A stretch of 64,000 bases of DNA from Sorangium cellulosum (GTDB lineage: Bacteria > Myxococcota_A > Polyangia > Polyangiales > Polyangiaceae): NCBI RefSeq assembly GCF_004135735.1, contig NZ_CP012670.1:2852001-2916000 (forward strand), written 5' to 3'. The position numbers and the translations under genes were made by a program. Shown here piece after piece: positions 19,117 to 27,390 of this stretch (its first letter is position 1; each line of letters starts with the position of its first letter). The notes under the pieces were generated by a model. It saw only the letters and a program-made list of their open reading frames with translations. It was not told the origin of the DNA and did no database searches.

Positions 19117-19455
19117 TCACGCGCGCTGCCGGTCGAAGCCGTGCTCGCGCTCGACGCGGCAGACGCGCACCTCGTACGCCTCGTACCAGTCCGCGCGCCC
19201 GCGCGCCTGCGCGGCGCGGTGCTCCTCGTGCTGGCGCCACGCGCGGATCGACTCCAGATCGCGCCAGTACGAGACCGTGATCCCGTGGCCGTCGGCCGCG
19301 CGCACGCTCTCGATCCCGAGGTAGCCCGGCTGCTCCCGGGCGAGCGCCTCCATGCGCTCGCCCATCGCGTCGTAGCCGCCGTCTCCCGGCGTCCGGCGCG
19401 AGGTGAAGATGACGGCGTAGTAGGGAGGATCGAGATCGGGGCAGGGAAATCGCAT
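19117..19455 (-). CDS. Antibiotic biosynthesis monooxygenase (ABM) domain protein
   Basis: A 112-residue ferredoxin-like alpha/beta protein of the ABM family. Signature stretches are YYAVIFTSRRT, MGERMEALAREQPGYLGIES, and GITVSYWRDLESIRAWRQH. These small dimeric enzymes act on quinones, haem or other small molecules, and many have no known substrate. The Met at 19455 is chosen over one at 19473, since family similarity starts just after it. No cofactor motif is needed for this fold. It lies between aroG and the CNNM gene on the same strand, 123 bp downstream of the aroG end. Confidence 0.85.
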   Translation of the reverse strand: MRFPCPDLDPPYYAVIFTSRRTPGDGGYDAMGERMEALAREQPGYLGIESVRAADGHGITVSYWRDLESIRAWRQHEEHRAAQARGRADWYEAYEVRVCRVEREHGFDRQRA

Positions 19456-19578
19456 GCCCCCAGGATGCCGCACCCGGGGCCTCGCGGCCCGGCGGGGCCG
19501 AGGGCGCCCCTCGTCGGCCGCCGCCGCCCGCCGCCGGGCCTCCGCCGCCCGCCCGCGGCGCGCGGCGGCGCGGGCGGC

Positions 19579-20664
19579 TCAGGCCGCCTTGCTGGCCCGC
19601 CGGGCTCGCACGGCCTGCGCCAGGAGCTCGAGCACGGGCACCGTGTCGCTCCAGCCGAGGCACGCGTCGGTGATGCTCTGGCCGTAGGTGGGGGCCCTGC
19701 CCGGCGCGAAATCCTGCCGGCCGCCGACGAGGTGGCTCTCGATCATCACGCCCAGGATGTCGCGCGAGCCGGCGCGCAGCTGCTCGGCGAGGCTCTCGGC
19801 CACGAGCCGCTGGCGCGCCGGATCCTTCTGGCTGTTGCCGTGGCTGCAGTCGACCATCAGCCGGCGCGGCAGGCTCGCCCTGGTCAGGCGGTCGGCCGCC
19901 TCCCGGACGTGCTCGGCCGAGTAGTTGGGCCCGCGCTGCGACCCGCGCAGGATCACGTGGCACGCCGCGTTGCCGCGCGTGGCCACGATCGCCGAGATCC
20001 CCTGCTTGGTCACGGACAGGAAATGATGCGCCTCGCGCGCCGCCCGCACCGCGTCGACCGCGATCTGGACGTCCCCCTCGGTGCTGTTCTTGAAGCCCAC
20101 GGGGCACGAGAGCCCGGAGGCGAGCTCGCGGTGCACCTGGCTCTCGGTCGTGCGCGCGCCGATCGCCCCCCAGGCGATGAGGTCGGCGATGAACTGGGGC
20201 GTGATCGTGTCGAGGAACTCGGTGCCGCTCGCGAGGCCGAGCTCGGCGATGTCGCGGAGCAGGCCGCGGGCGACGCGGAGCCCCTTGTTGATGGAGAAGC
20301 TCCCGTCGAGATTCGGGTCGTTGATGAGCCCTTTCCAGCCGACCGTGGTGCGCGGCTTCTCGAAATAGACGCGCATGACCACGAGCAGATCGTCGCTCAG
20401 CCGATCGCGCGCCTCCCGGAGCCGCTCGGCGTACTCCAGCGCCGCCTTGGGGTCGTGGATGGAGCAGGGGCCCACCACCACGAGGAGCCGGTCGTCGTCG
20501 CCCGTGATCACGCGCTCGGCCTCCTTGCGGGAGAACGTCACGGTCTCGGAGGCCGAGGGGCTGACGGGGATCTCCTCGATAAGGATGGCAGGGGGAATCA
20601 AGGGCCTGAGCCCCGCAATACGAAGGTCGTCGGTCGAGTAGTACATCGTTGGGAGATCCAGCAT
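19579..20664 (-). CDS. aroG: 3-deoxy-7-phosphoheptulonate synthase, class I (AroG-type)
   Basis: A 361-residue DAHP synthase that condenses PEP and erythrose 4-phosphate as the first step to aromatic amino acids. It matches the E. coli AroG/F/H type throughout: LLVVVGPCSIHDPKAA, MRVYFEKPRTTVGWKGLIND, GAIGARTTESQVHRELASGL, CPVGFKNSTEGD, MVDCSHGNSQKD and ESHLVGG. Start: ATG at 20664 (or MYYSTDDLRI seven codons later); neither has a clear Shine-Dalgarno. The frame remains open to a GTG at 20958 that overlaps the stop of the sigma factor gene, adding 98 residues with a SPDALR hexapeptide repeat, but that part reads as non-coding. Confidence 0.95.
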   Translation of the reverse strand: MLDLPTMYYSTDDLRIAGLRPLIPPAILIEEIPVSPSASETVTFSRKEAERVITGDDDRLLVVVGPCSIHDPKAALEYAERLREARDRLSDDLLVVMRVYFEKPRTTVGWKGLINDPNLDGSFSINKGLRVARGLLRDIAELGLASGTEFLDTITPQFIADLIAWGAIGARTTESQVHRELASGLSCPVGFKNSTEGDVQIAVDAVRAAREAHHFLSVTKQGISAIVATRGNAACHVILRGSQRGPNYSAEHVREAADRLTRASLPRRLMVDCSHGNSQKDPARQRLVAESLAEQLRAGSRDILGVMIESHLVGGRQDFAPGRAPTYGQSITDACLGWSDTVPVLELLAQAVRARRASKAA

Positions 20665-20749
20665 AGCGCGACGCGATATGCCCCGACTACCTGAGCGTGG
20701 GACGGAAGGCGTCCAGTTTCCTGTATGGTTGAAAATTTCTAGCATATCG

Positions 20750-20875
20750 GCGTCCGGGCTGCGGAGGGCGTCCGGGCTGCGGAGGGCGTCCGGGCTGCGG
20801 AGGGCGTCCGGTCTGTCGAGGGCGTCCGGGCTGCGGAGGGCGTCCGGGCTGCGGAGGGCGTCCGGGCTGCGGAGA
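20750..20875. repeat. Seven tandem 18-bp repeats upstream of aroG
   Basis: Seven head-to-tail copies of GCGTCCGGGCTGCGGAGG fill 126 bp. Units 1-3, 5 and 6 are identical; unit 4 has two changes (20804-20821) and unit 7 one. The repeats lie 86 bases upstream of the aroG start. Because 18 is a multiple of 3, the array stays open in the aroG frame and would encode SPDALR repeats if translated. Confidence 0.9.
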
Positions 20876-20954
20876 GCGGCCGTGGAGGCTGGTCCGAGGG
20901 CCGGTGCCGGGGAGCCTCGTGCGCCCGCATCGCGGCCCTTCGGGGCGCCACCGC

Positions 20955-21698
20955 TCACGCGCTCCCCGGCGCGCTGGCATGCTCCGCGCCGACCCTCCGG
21001 GAGCGCGGGGGGCTGCTCGGGGGCGGTCGGCCCGGCGCCGCGGGCCGCGCCGGGCCGGCAGCGCGCGCGACCGGCGCGGCCGGCCGCGGGACCCGGCCCC
21101 CGGCGTCACGCGCCCCCGGGCGTGGCGATCGCCGGCGCTTTCGCTCCGCGCGGGGCTCCTCCATGAGCGCGCGCAGCGAGGTGAGCGCACGTGCGCGCCA
21201 CTTGTACGCCGTCGAGAGGGGGATCCCGTGCTGCTCGGCGACCATCGCCATGGGGATGCCTTCGATGTCGTGCTCGACGAGGATCATCTGCTCTTCGGCT
21301 TGCAGCGAGCGGAGCCGCGACAGGACGAGCGAGCGAGTCTGCTCCGCGTCGATCTGCTCCTCGGCGTTGGGGCGCTCGTCGGCCACGCGCGGCCCCCCGC
21401 CGGACGACAGCTCTTCGCGCCGGTGGTGCGCCCGGTCGCGGTAATGGGCGGCCACGTGGACCGTGATGCGGTTGAGCCACCGCTCCGGCCGGGCGCGCAG
21501 CGGGTCGTAGGTGGGAAAGCTCTGATATCCCGCGAGGAACACATCCTGGAGGATATCTCGTCGATCGCGGCGTGGGACCCCGAGCCGCCGGAGCCAGTTC
21601 CAGACGGAGGCGTAGGTCTTTCCCCGGAAGAGCCTTACAAAAGCACGCTGTTTATCCAGCGGCATCGATGGAGCGGAAGCGCGGTGCGGTTGTCCCAT
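20955..21698 (-). CDS. ECF-family RNA polymerase sigma factor
   Basis: A 247-residue sigma-70-like factor. Region 2 covers about residues 25-90 (RDRRDILQDVFLAGYQSFPT, ERWLNRITVHVAAHYRDRAH), and region 4 about 115-175 (LRSLQAEEQMILVEHDIEGI, with the helix-turn-helix MVAEQHGIPLSTAYKWRARA). The last 65 residues are Arg/Pro/Ala-rich without clear structure. Together with the sigma factor 150 bp upstream on the same strand it forms a regulatory pair. Two seven-base A/T runs precede its start (21733-21762), unusual in this GC-rich DNA. No anti-sigma gene of standard type is adjacent. The target regulon is unknown. Confidence 0.87.
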   Translation of the reverse strand: MGQPHRASAPSMPLDKQRAFVRLFRGKTYASVWNWLRRLGVPRRDRRDILQDVFLAGYQSFPTYDPLRARPERWLNRITVHVAAHYRDRAHHRREELSSGGGPRVADERPNAEEQIDAEQTRSLVLSRLRSLQAEEQMILVEHDIEGIPMAMVAEQHGIPLSTAYKWRARALTSLRALMEEPRAERKRRRSPRPGARDAGGRVPRPAAPVARAAGPARPAAPGRPPPSSPPRSRRVGAEHASAPGSA

Positions 21699-21851
21699 GC
21701 TCGCTCAATTAGGAGCAGCCGAGCCCCCATCTCAAAAAAAGCAATCGACTGATAAAAAAAGATCTTCTGTGCGCACGTGACTGACGATGTCCCCGCGCGG
21801 GAGCGCCGTGGACGTCCGGAGCGCCGTGGCGACCCCGCGGCGACCGTGCGA
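21699..21851. other. AT-rich spacer with two A/T tracts
   Basis: This 153-bp gap between two sigma factor genes contains two runs of seven A (T on the coding strand) spaced about 23 bp apart, near 21736 and 21759, in DNA that is otherwise about 70 percent GC. On the minus strand one T run follows AAGATC, but no GC-rich stem directly precedes it, so a simple intrinsic terminator is not proven. It probably includes the promoter of the downstream sigma factor. Confidence 0.4.
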
Positions 21852-23219
21852 TCAGCGCGCCGCCCTGGCGCGGAGCGCGCGCAGGGCCGCGTTCCGCTCC
21901 GCGGTGAGGCGGCCTGCCGGGAAGCGCCGTTCGTGCGCGACCAGGAGGCTGTCCGCCTCCGCGTAACGGCCGTTCGAGAGCGCCAGGATCGCGCCGTCGA
22001 TGAGGGCGCGCTCCGCGGCCATTTCCCGATCATCCGAGGCGAGCTTGCGGTGCGTGGCGGCGGGGGAGGGGAGGGAGGGCGCGCGTCCGGCTCCTTGCGT
22101 CGCGGGCCGCCGCGCGGGGGGCGCGGCGCCGTCCGCCCGCGAGGCCCCGGCGCCCGCGGCGGCGGCCCTCCCGCCGTCCGGCGGAGCGTCCGCCGCCAGA
22201 GCGGAGCCGGAGGACAGCGTCGCGCCCGCGGACGGCGCCGCGCCGCGGGGCAGCGTCGCGCCCGCGGACGGCGCCGCGCCGGCGGGCAGCCCCGCGCCTG
22301 CGGACGGCGCCGCGCCGGCGGGCAGCGCCGCGCCCGCGGACGGCGTGGCCGTCGCCTGGTCGTCAGGGGCCGGGCTCGGGGCATCGCGCAGCGCGTCGAG
22401 GGCGAGCGCGACGGCCAGCGCCGCGCCCGCGAGCGTGAGCGCCACGCCCGCGAGCGTGATCGCGGCGCCCGCGGCGGTGTTCAGCGCGCTCGCCACGCCG
22501 GCGCCCGAGGCCACGCCGCCCGTGATGGCGAACCTGCGCGGCGAGAGCGCCTCGACGACGCGACGCCAGAGCCTCGCGAGCAGCGAGCGCCCCACCTCGC
22601 GATCCGCGCGCGCCTCGTGCACCAGCGCGCTGGCGCTGACGGGCATGACCGCGAGCCCGAGGCCGCGCTGCCGCGCCTGCCACCGCCGCATCGCCGCATT
22701 GAGGTCGGCCCAGGCGAGCCGGTGCCGGCTCCACGCGGTGCCCAGCGGGATCGCGAGCTGCTGCGCGATCTCGGCCATGTCGAGCCCCTCGATCTCGTGG
22801 GCGACGAACACGAAGCGGCGCTCCAGCGGCACCTCCGCGAGCAGCTGGTCGAGCACGCAGCGTCGGTCCCTCGCGATCACGCGCTGCTCGGAGTCGGGCG
22901 TGGCGTCGGGCACCGCCGCGAGATCGTCGAGCGAATGCAGCCGCTCGCGCCGGCGGTGCGCCCGCCGGAAATGGTTCGACGCCTGGTGGGTGGCGATGCC
23001 CATGAGCCACGAGCGCACGCTGCCCCGGCTCGGATCGTAGCGCGGCAGCGCGCGGTACGCGCCCGCGAGCACCTCCTGGGCGACATCCTCGACGTCCTGC
23101 GCGCGGACGCCGAGGCGGGCGAGGTAGCGGGCGATGAACGCAAGATGTTCGTCGGCGATGTCCTCCATCATCGCGTGGGAAGGCTCCATGGCTGTGCTCT
23201 TGCGTGACGGTGACCCCAT
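21852..23219 (-). CDS. Membrane-anchored ECF sigma factor with C-terminal extension
   Basis: A 455-residue protein. Residues about 15-100 form sigma region 2 (DVEDVAQEVLAGAYRALPRY, SWLMGIATHQASNHFRRAHR) and about 120-185 region 4 (LERRFVFVAHEIEGLDMAEI, HTH with LAIPLGTAWSRHRLAWADL). After a second helical part come hydrophobic Ala/Val/Leu stretches (AITLAGVALTLAGAALAVAL, about 255-275) able to span the membrane, an Ala/Pro linker of PSAGAxLPAGAA repeats, and a C-terminal helical-repeat motif (ILALSNGRYAEADSLLVAHE, RRFPAGRL) usually found in separate FecR-like partner proteins. The ATG at 23219 is preferred because a purine-rich GAGGGGGGAAG is just upstream. It looks like a sigma factor fused to its own anti-sigma-like anchor. 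Confidence 0.85.
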   Translation of the reverse strand: MGSPSRKSTAMEPSHAMMEDIADEHLAFIARYLARLGVRAQDVEDVAQEVLAGAYRALPRYDPSRGSVRSWLMGIATHQASNHFRRAHRRRERLHSLDDLAAVPDATPDSEQRVIARDRRCVLDQLLAEVPLERRFVFVAHEIEGLDMAEIAQQLAIPLGTAWSRHRLAWADLNAAMRRWQARQRGLGLAVMPVSASALVHEARADREVGRSLLARLWRRVVEALSPRRFAITGGVASGAGVASALNTAAGAAITLAGVALTLAGAALAVALALDALRDAPSPAPDDQATATPSAGAALPAGAAPSAGAGLPAGAAPSAGATLPRGAAPSAGATLSSGSALAADAPPDGGRAAAAGAGASRADGAAPPARRPATQGAGRAPSLPSPAATHRKLASDDREMAAERALIDGAILALSNGRYAEADSLLVAHERRFPAGRLTAERNAALRALRARAAR

Positions 23220-23263
23220 CTCTTCCCCCCTCGGGCGAGGCGACGTTGCCGTCGCGTCGCCGC

Positions 23264-24373
23264 TCAACGCGGCGCCCCTGTGCTCCGGACAAGGGCAGCG
23301 CGCTGCGCGGGCGCCCCGCGCAGCGCAGAGAGATTGACGACCAGACGGAGCCCGAAGCGCCCTCCGAGCGAGGGCGCCTCCCAGAGCGCGCGCTCCGTGC
23401 CGTTGCTCGTGTGCGTGAGGATGAACGGCGTGGCCCGGATCACGATGTCTCCGTAGAGCTGGACGCCGATCTGCTCGGATATTGGCACTTCCAGCCCGGC
23501 GCGCGGGCCGAGCGCGAGCCAGAACGAGGGAGCCTCGGTGGTGAGATCGAGGTCGGGGCTGGAGCTGCTCATCGCTCCGAACGACACGAAGCCGCAGGCG
23601 AAGAGGCGGTGGACCTGCGCGCACGGCACCACGTTCGCCGCGGCGAGCCAGGTCGAGACCCTGGCCGTGCCGTCGACGCGGAACGTGACGGGCAGATCGA
23701 AGCGGCCCTCCAGGCCGAGCGAGAACGACGGGTAGCGGAGCGCGATGCCGAGCGCCGGCCCCGCGCTCGTCGCCTGCAGTATCCCGTGCGACACGAAGCC
23801 GTCGAGGCCGGCCTTGAGCTTGGGCCACGCGGGGCGCGGAGGCGCCTCGGGCGGAGCGTCCGGGGGGGGCGCGGGCTCGTCGGGCAACGGGGCCGGCGCG
23901 GGGCGCGCGGGGGGCGCGGGCTGCACGCGCAGCGTCGGATCGATCGCGACGCGGAGCGAGAGCGCCATGTTCAGGACGAGCTCCCGACAGTCGTTGTTGT
24001 AGGCGACCAGGTGCCGCGACCAGGTGACGGCGCCGGCCGCGTCATGGAGGTCCAGGGTGGCGTGCATCTCCCTGTCCGGCCCCCGGAACACAAGGGCCTT
24101 GATCGCCACATCGGCCTCGGGATCCACCGGATCGTAGCCGAGCCGCTGGGCCAGCTCCTCCCGCAACAGCCGTTCGCGCGGACAGTGCTCGGCCCCCGGA
24201 GCGCGCTGGTACTGGAGCTGCACAGCGACCCGTGGCGGCGCGGCGCCGGCGCGCCAGGGCAAGAGGAGGACCGCCGCTACCGCGGCGACGCAGGCGTGGG
24301 GGGGGCAGCACCTCGGGGGCTCACCTCCGGGGGGGGCGTCCCGGCGAGCCCCTCGAGGGGCTCGCCCGTCCAT
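23264..24373 (-). CDS. Exported protein, probable outer-membrane beta-barrel domain
   Basis: A 369-residue secreted protein not recognised by name. The N-terminus has a hydrophobic signal (CVAAVAAVLLLPWRAGA). Residues about 50-145 form a small domain (LLREELAQRLGYDPVDPEAD, ending MALSLRVAIDP), then a Pro-rich linker, then about 200 residues of alternating hydrophobic/polar strands (SLGLEGRFDLPVTFRVDGTA, RFGLRLVVNLSAL) as in an outer-membrane barrel. The ATG at 24373 is chosen because GGAGGGG precedes it; ATGs at 24406 and 24484 are alternatives. It follows the membrane-anchored sigma factor by 44 bp on the same strand, an arrangement repeated in myxobacteria, so the sigma factor may regulate or sense with it. 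Confidence 0.75.
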   Translation of the reverse strand: MDGRAPRGARRDAPPGGEPPRCCPPHACVAAVAAVLLLPWRAGAAPPRVAVQLQYQRAPGAEHCPRERLLREELAQRLGYDPVDPEADVAIKALVFRGPDREMHATLDLHDAAGAVTWSRHLVAYNNDCRELVLNMALSLRVAIDPTLRVQPAPPARPAPAPLPDEPAPPPDAPPEAPPRPAWPKLKAGLDGFVSHGILQATSAGPALGIALRYPSFSLGLEGRFDLPVTFRVDGTARVSTWLAAANVVPCAQVHRLFACGFVSFGAMSSSSPDLDLTTEAPSFWLALGPRAGLEVPISEQIGVQLYGDIVIRATPFILTHTSNGTERALWEAPSLGGRFGLRLVVNLSALRGAPAQRAALVRSTGAPR

Positions 24374-24568
24374 CCGCCCCTCCGGGGAGCCCTCGAGGTG
24401 CCGCATCCCCCACGCCTGCGGCCGCCCCCACGTCGCCGCGCTCGCCCCGGCGTTCGTCGCTGGTGTTGCTGACATGGTGCCCATCGCGGCGTGATGCCCC
24501 GCTCGTCCAGGTCCGGATCACCTCCGGAGCGGCCGCGCTCCCTTCGAGGAGCGGCCGGAGTGCCTCCA

Positions 24569-25177
24569 CTACAAGCATCCCACGGGGAGCACGAGCCCCA
24601 CGCCGACCACCCCGGTGAGCGGCGGGAGCTGCCACACCTCGCGGTGATTCACCCAGACGGACGGGCGGCTATAGTGGGCGTGCAGCTCGGCGAACCCGCG
24701 CAGCGAGAGGTGCTCGGAGAAGAGCCAGTCTCCGCTGACCCGCATGCCCACCGCGCTGATCCAGGGCCTGTGCGACTGAACGCTGACCCCGGGGTCGCTC
24801 GTGATCCGCAGCTCGCCGGCGCTGAACACGGCGCACAGCGACAGGGACGCGCGATGTCCGCAGACGTCGAGCGCCGGCATCGCGAGGCTCGCGTGGACCA
24901 GGACGCCGTCCGCGAAGGTATCGGCCATGGACGTGAGCATGCGCGCCTCGAGGCCGAGCGACATGCTGGTCCAGCGGAACCTCGTGCCGAAAGAGGCCCC
25001 TCCGCCGAGCGCCGGCAAGAGGCCCATCGCGAGCAACGGGGCTGCGGAGATCTCGCCGCGCAACATGTCGTCTTGCACATGCGTCTTCCGTCGAGGTTCA
25101 GACCGAGGCATATCAGCGTGCACCGGGGTCGTTGCCATCGAGACAGCGAGCGCGGCGGCGCAACCGGCGCGTAGCAT
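24569..25177 (-). CDS. Exported beta-barrel-like protein, function unknown
   Basis: A 202-residue protein starting with a clear signal peptide (MLRAGCAAALAVSMATTPVH, cleavage after ADM or nearby). The mature part alternates hydrophobic and polar residues (FRWTSMSLGLEARMLTSM, HLSLRGFAELHAHYSRPSVW) and ends with VGVGLVLPVGCL, consistent with a small outer-membrane barrel. It shows the same style as the longer protein encoded 195 bp downstream and probably belongs to the same sigma-factor-linked group. The Met at 25177 is chosen because the signal peptide starts there; the upstream frame extends to 25294 without signal character. No known family is recognised. Confidence 0.7.
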   Translation of the reverse strand: MLRAGCAAALAVSMATTPVHADMPRSEPRRKTHVQDDMLRGEISAAPLLAMGLLPALGGGASFGTRFRWTSMSLGLEARMLTSMADTFADGVLVHASLAMPALDVCGHRASLSLCAVFSAGELRITSDPGVSVQSHRPWISAVGMRVSGDWLFSEHLSLRGFAELHAHYSRPSVWVNHREVWQLPPLTGVVGVGLVLPVGCL

Positions 25178-25633
25178 CGGCGTGCCGGCTAGGGTGGCAT
25201 CTCTGCCGCGCGACGCGGACTGAACACCATGAACCGAAGCGCCCCGCTGCGTCCCGTCCGGCCGCCATCCCCCGTCATGTGCCCCCCTCCTCAACGTCTC
25301 CGGCGCCCGTGGGATACCCTGAGTCCCCCCTCACTGTACCCCTACCGTGCGGCGGAGGTGGGCCCGATGTCGCCGCTCCCACGTCGTGATCCTGTAGATA
25401 CTGACTTTGGAGCGCACGTAAAGCTTTTTGTGTGCCCATGCGGACGCCGGAGAAATGCATTCCGTTTTGGCCTTCTGAATTCTCTCGGTCGAGAGATTTT
25501 CGTCGGACAGATTCTCCGGCCCGTCGCTGCCTGCGCCCATGTCCTGGTGCACTGGCTGCGCCTGACCTGCATCAGGATTTGCCGGAGTTTGCGACGCTCC
25601 GGGCGTCCAGGGGGCCTGTCCGGGCCTGTTGCT
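25178..25633. other. Gene-free region with a structured, lower-GC element
   Basis: No convincing gene is seen in these 456 bp. The part at 25400-25530 is clearly lower in GC than the surroundings and contains nested inverted repeats: CCGGAGAA (25447-25454) pairs with TTCTCCGG (25512-25519), enclosing TCTCTCG/CGAGAGA arms at 25481-25496. The left half shares 25 of 33 bases with a second site at 26771-26803, on the other side of the lipoprotein gene. Confidence 0.6.
25451..25483. repeat. Imperfect 33-bp repeat, copy A
   Basis: This segment, with the core GCATTCCGTTTTGGC and the end TGAATTCT, matches 26771-26803 at 25 of 33 positions without gaps. The two copies flank the Cys-rich lipoprotein gene at a distance of exactly 1320 bp and have the same orientation. 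Copy A is part of a larger dyad structure; copy B is not visibly so. Confidence 0.55.
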
Positions 25634-26671
25634 TCATTTCTTGCCTGGACGTGTCGTGCAGCAGAAGGTGCTCGGCTCCAGGAGCTTGATCTCTCCCACC
25701 AGCTTGCCACCACCCGGCTCGCAGCTGCCGGGGTCCTGGGATGGCAAGGTGGTCCCCCTGGACGGGCGAGGCGCCTCGACCGGCGGCAGGGGGGGGGCGT
25801 CTGCGTCTGCGTGCGGCGCGGTGCTGGACGTGCGGAGGGCGAGCGCGCCCGCCTCGATCCGGTGGGACGTGGCCGGATCCGGGCACACGTCGCGTGTGGG
25901 AGGGCCGCACGTGCACGGCGTGCAGCTCCGCTCGTCGCGCCTCTTGCCGAAGAGCACGAGCTTTTCCGGATAGTCCTGCGGGCAGCTCACCTCTCCCTCC
26001 CCGAGGTGCATGATGCATTGCGAGAAGCCGTGCGCGTGTTCCTCCGGTGCGCATGTCTGCGACGTATCGTTTCCACACGTGTCTTCCCGGATCACGCCTC
26101 GGCATGCCCTCCCGATGCGCGACCACGGCGAGAAAATGAGGCGCGGCACCGGAGGGCTCTTGACCATGGGATCGCACCGGCTGACCGTGGCCTCTCGAGG
26201 GAAGAGCGGGTAGCTCCCGTTCAGCAGGCACGGGCCAGGCCCCGGGCAAACGCTGTTCGCGCTGCCCGGGGTGTGGCCAGGCGCGGGCATCGTTTCAGGG
26301 GTCAGCGGCGGGGTGGTGACGATGAGGTCGTCACGCTTCACGCAGCGCGGCGTGCCGCACATGCACGGGTCGCATCCCATGACGTCGTTGGGATCGGTGT
26401 AGCCCTGGAATACGAGGGTGGGGGCGCTGTCAGGGCATGGAGGCAGATCCATGATCGTCCCGTACCAGAGCAGGGCAGGGCCGGCGAAGCCTTCGGGAGG
26501 TCGGGAGACGCACTCCCCGCTGCACGCACCGCACCGGGCCATGCACGCCGCCGGGTCGGGATCCCCGCTGCACTGCTGTTCGCACGACAGGAAATCGATG
26601 CCGCCGGTGATCCCGCAACCGCCCACGCACGCGATGAACACCAAGACAAGGGCGAGATGGGGCGCGTTCAT
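25634..26671 (-). CDS. Cys-rich lipoprotein, function unknown
   Basis: A 345-residue protein with a textbook lipoprotein signal (MNAPHLALVLVFIACVGG, then Cys). The mature chain has about 30 Cys in pairs such as CEQQCSGDPDPAACMARCGA, CDPCMCGTPRC and CTPCTCGPPTR, suggesting many disulfides outside the cytoplasm. No known domain is recognised. The start is secure: a perfect AGGAGGT lies four bases before the ATG. The gene stands alone inside lower-GC DNA, flanked by an imperfect 33-bp repeat on both sides, and gene-free stretches of about 450 and 630 bp separate it from neighbours, which may indicate a recent insertion. The C-terminus ends in GKK. Confidence 0.8.
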   Translation of the reverse strand: MNAPHLALVLVFIACVGGCGITGGIDFLSCEQQCSGDPDPAACMARCGACSGECVSRPPEGFAGPALLWYGTIMDLPPCPDSAPTLVFQGYTDPNDVMGCDPCMCGTPRCVKRDDLIVTTPPLTPETMPAPGHTPGSANSVCPGPGPCLLNGSYPLFPREATVSRCDPMVKSPPVPRLIFSPWSRIGRACRGVIREDTCGNDTSQTCAPEEHAHGFSQCIMHLGEGEVSCPQDYPEKLVLFGKRRDERSCTPCTCGPPTRDVCPDPATSHRIEAGALALRTSSTAPHADADAPPLPPVEAPRPSRGTTLPSQDPGSCEPGGGKLVGEIKLLEPSTFCCTTRPGKK

Positions 26672-27390
26672 GAGACCTCCTTAGTCAAGCGCGAGCTCGC
26701 GGTGCTTGCCTTAGTACAGATCCAGCGCCCTTCGGCGAAAACGAGCCTCCCGGATCCAGAAAACGGCCAGTGGAACGCATTCCGGTTTGACGCTGTGAAT
26801 TCTAAACAAATGTGGCGGAGGAACGCCTTTTCCTGCGAGGTGCGGGGCAGTCGTGGAGCTGCTTTGATCGAAACGAGGATCCGCTGTGCTCCGTCCAGGG
26901 GGGCCAATCCTCCACGCTTCGGCGGCGCGGCGCCCCTGCGACACGCTCGGCGAGCGTGCCCCCGGCGAGCTCGACGGAGCGGCCATCGGACAGCGACGCC
27001 CCCGACCGCGCCGGCGCCGTCAGACTTCCGTCCATATTGTTCGGCCTGTGGAAGGCGGTCGATCGCGGCTGGCAGGACAGGTTCGAGCGCGGGCCGAGCG
27101 TCGCGCTGCGCTGGATGGCGCTCACGGCGCGCCATCGCGGGCGGGCACCTGGCGCGTCGGTGGAGCTCGCCGCGTCGGCCGCGCATCGGCAAATTCCTGC
27201 TAGAGCAGCGCTCCGCTCGGCCGGGGCGCGCTCTCGGAAACCTGGAACACGAGGCGGCGGGGGGAGGCGCCTGATACTCTCCCCGCCCTCTCCGTTCCCG
27301 TGAACCGTGACCATCTTCAAGAACGGTGCCGGCCAGGAGAGCGCGAGCACGCGTTCTCCCGGGGACCGGGCGCCGGCGTCTGGAGTCTCA
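26672..27390. other. Gene-free region before the SNF2 helicase gene
   Basis: No supported gene is seen in these roughly 700 bp; open frames on both strands have random, Arg/Pro/Ser-rich translations. It holds the second copy of the 33-bp repeat (26771-26803), in a lower-GC stretch from 26690 to 26880, and must contain the promoters of the divergent lipoprotein and helicase genes. A degenerate gene remnant cannot be excluded. Confidence 0.5.
26771..26803. repeat. Imperfect 33-bp repeat, copy B
   Basis: Partner of the repeat at 25451-25483, identical at 25 of 33 positions, with the shared core GCATTCCG, TTTG and the end TGAATTCT. It lies about 100 bp upstream of the lipoprotein start, so it could be a promoter-proximal protein-binding site. 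Confidence 0.5.

Noticed and set aside
20750..20875. CRISPR array
   Set aside because: The 18-bp units are directly adjacent with no spacers, and no cas genes are in the window.
20665..20958. N-terminal extension of AroG by 98 residues containing SPDALR repeats
   Set aside because: The segment next to aroG has atypical codons and AT-rich character, and AroG homology begins at the DDLRI region close to the chosen start. Kept as a finding, not as a gene start.
26812..27303. Plus-strand frame of 163 codons upstream of the helicase
   Set aside because: Random Arg/Ser/Ala-rich translation, no ribosome site and no recognisable motif.
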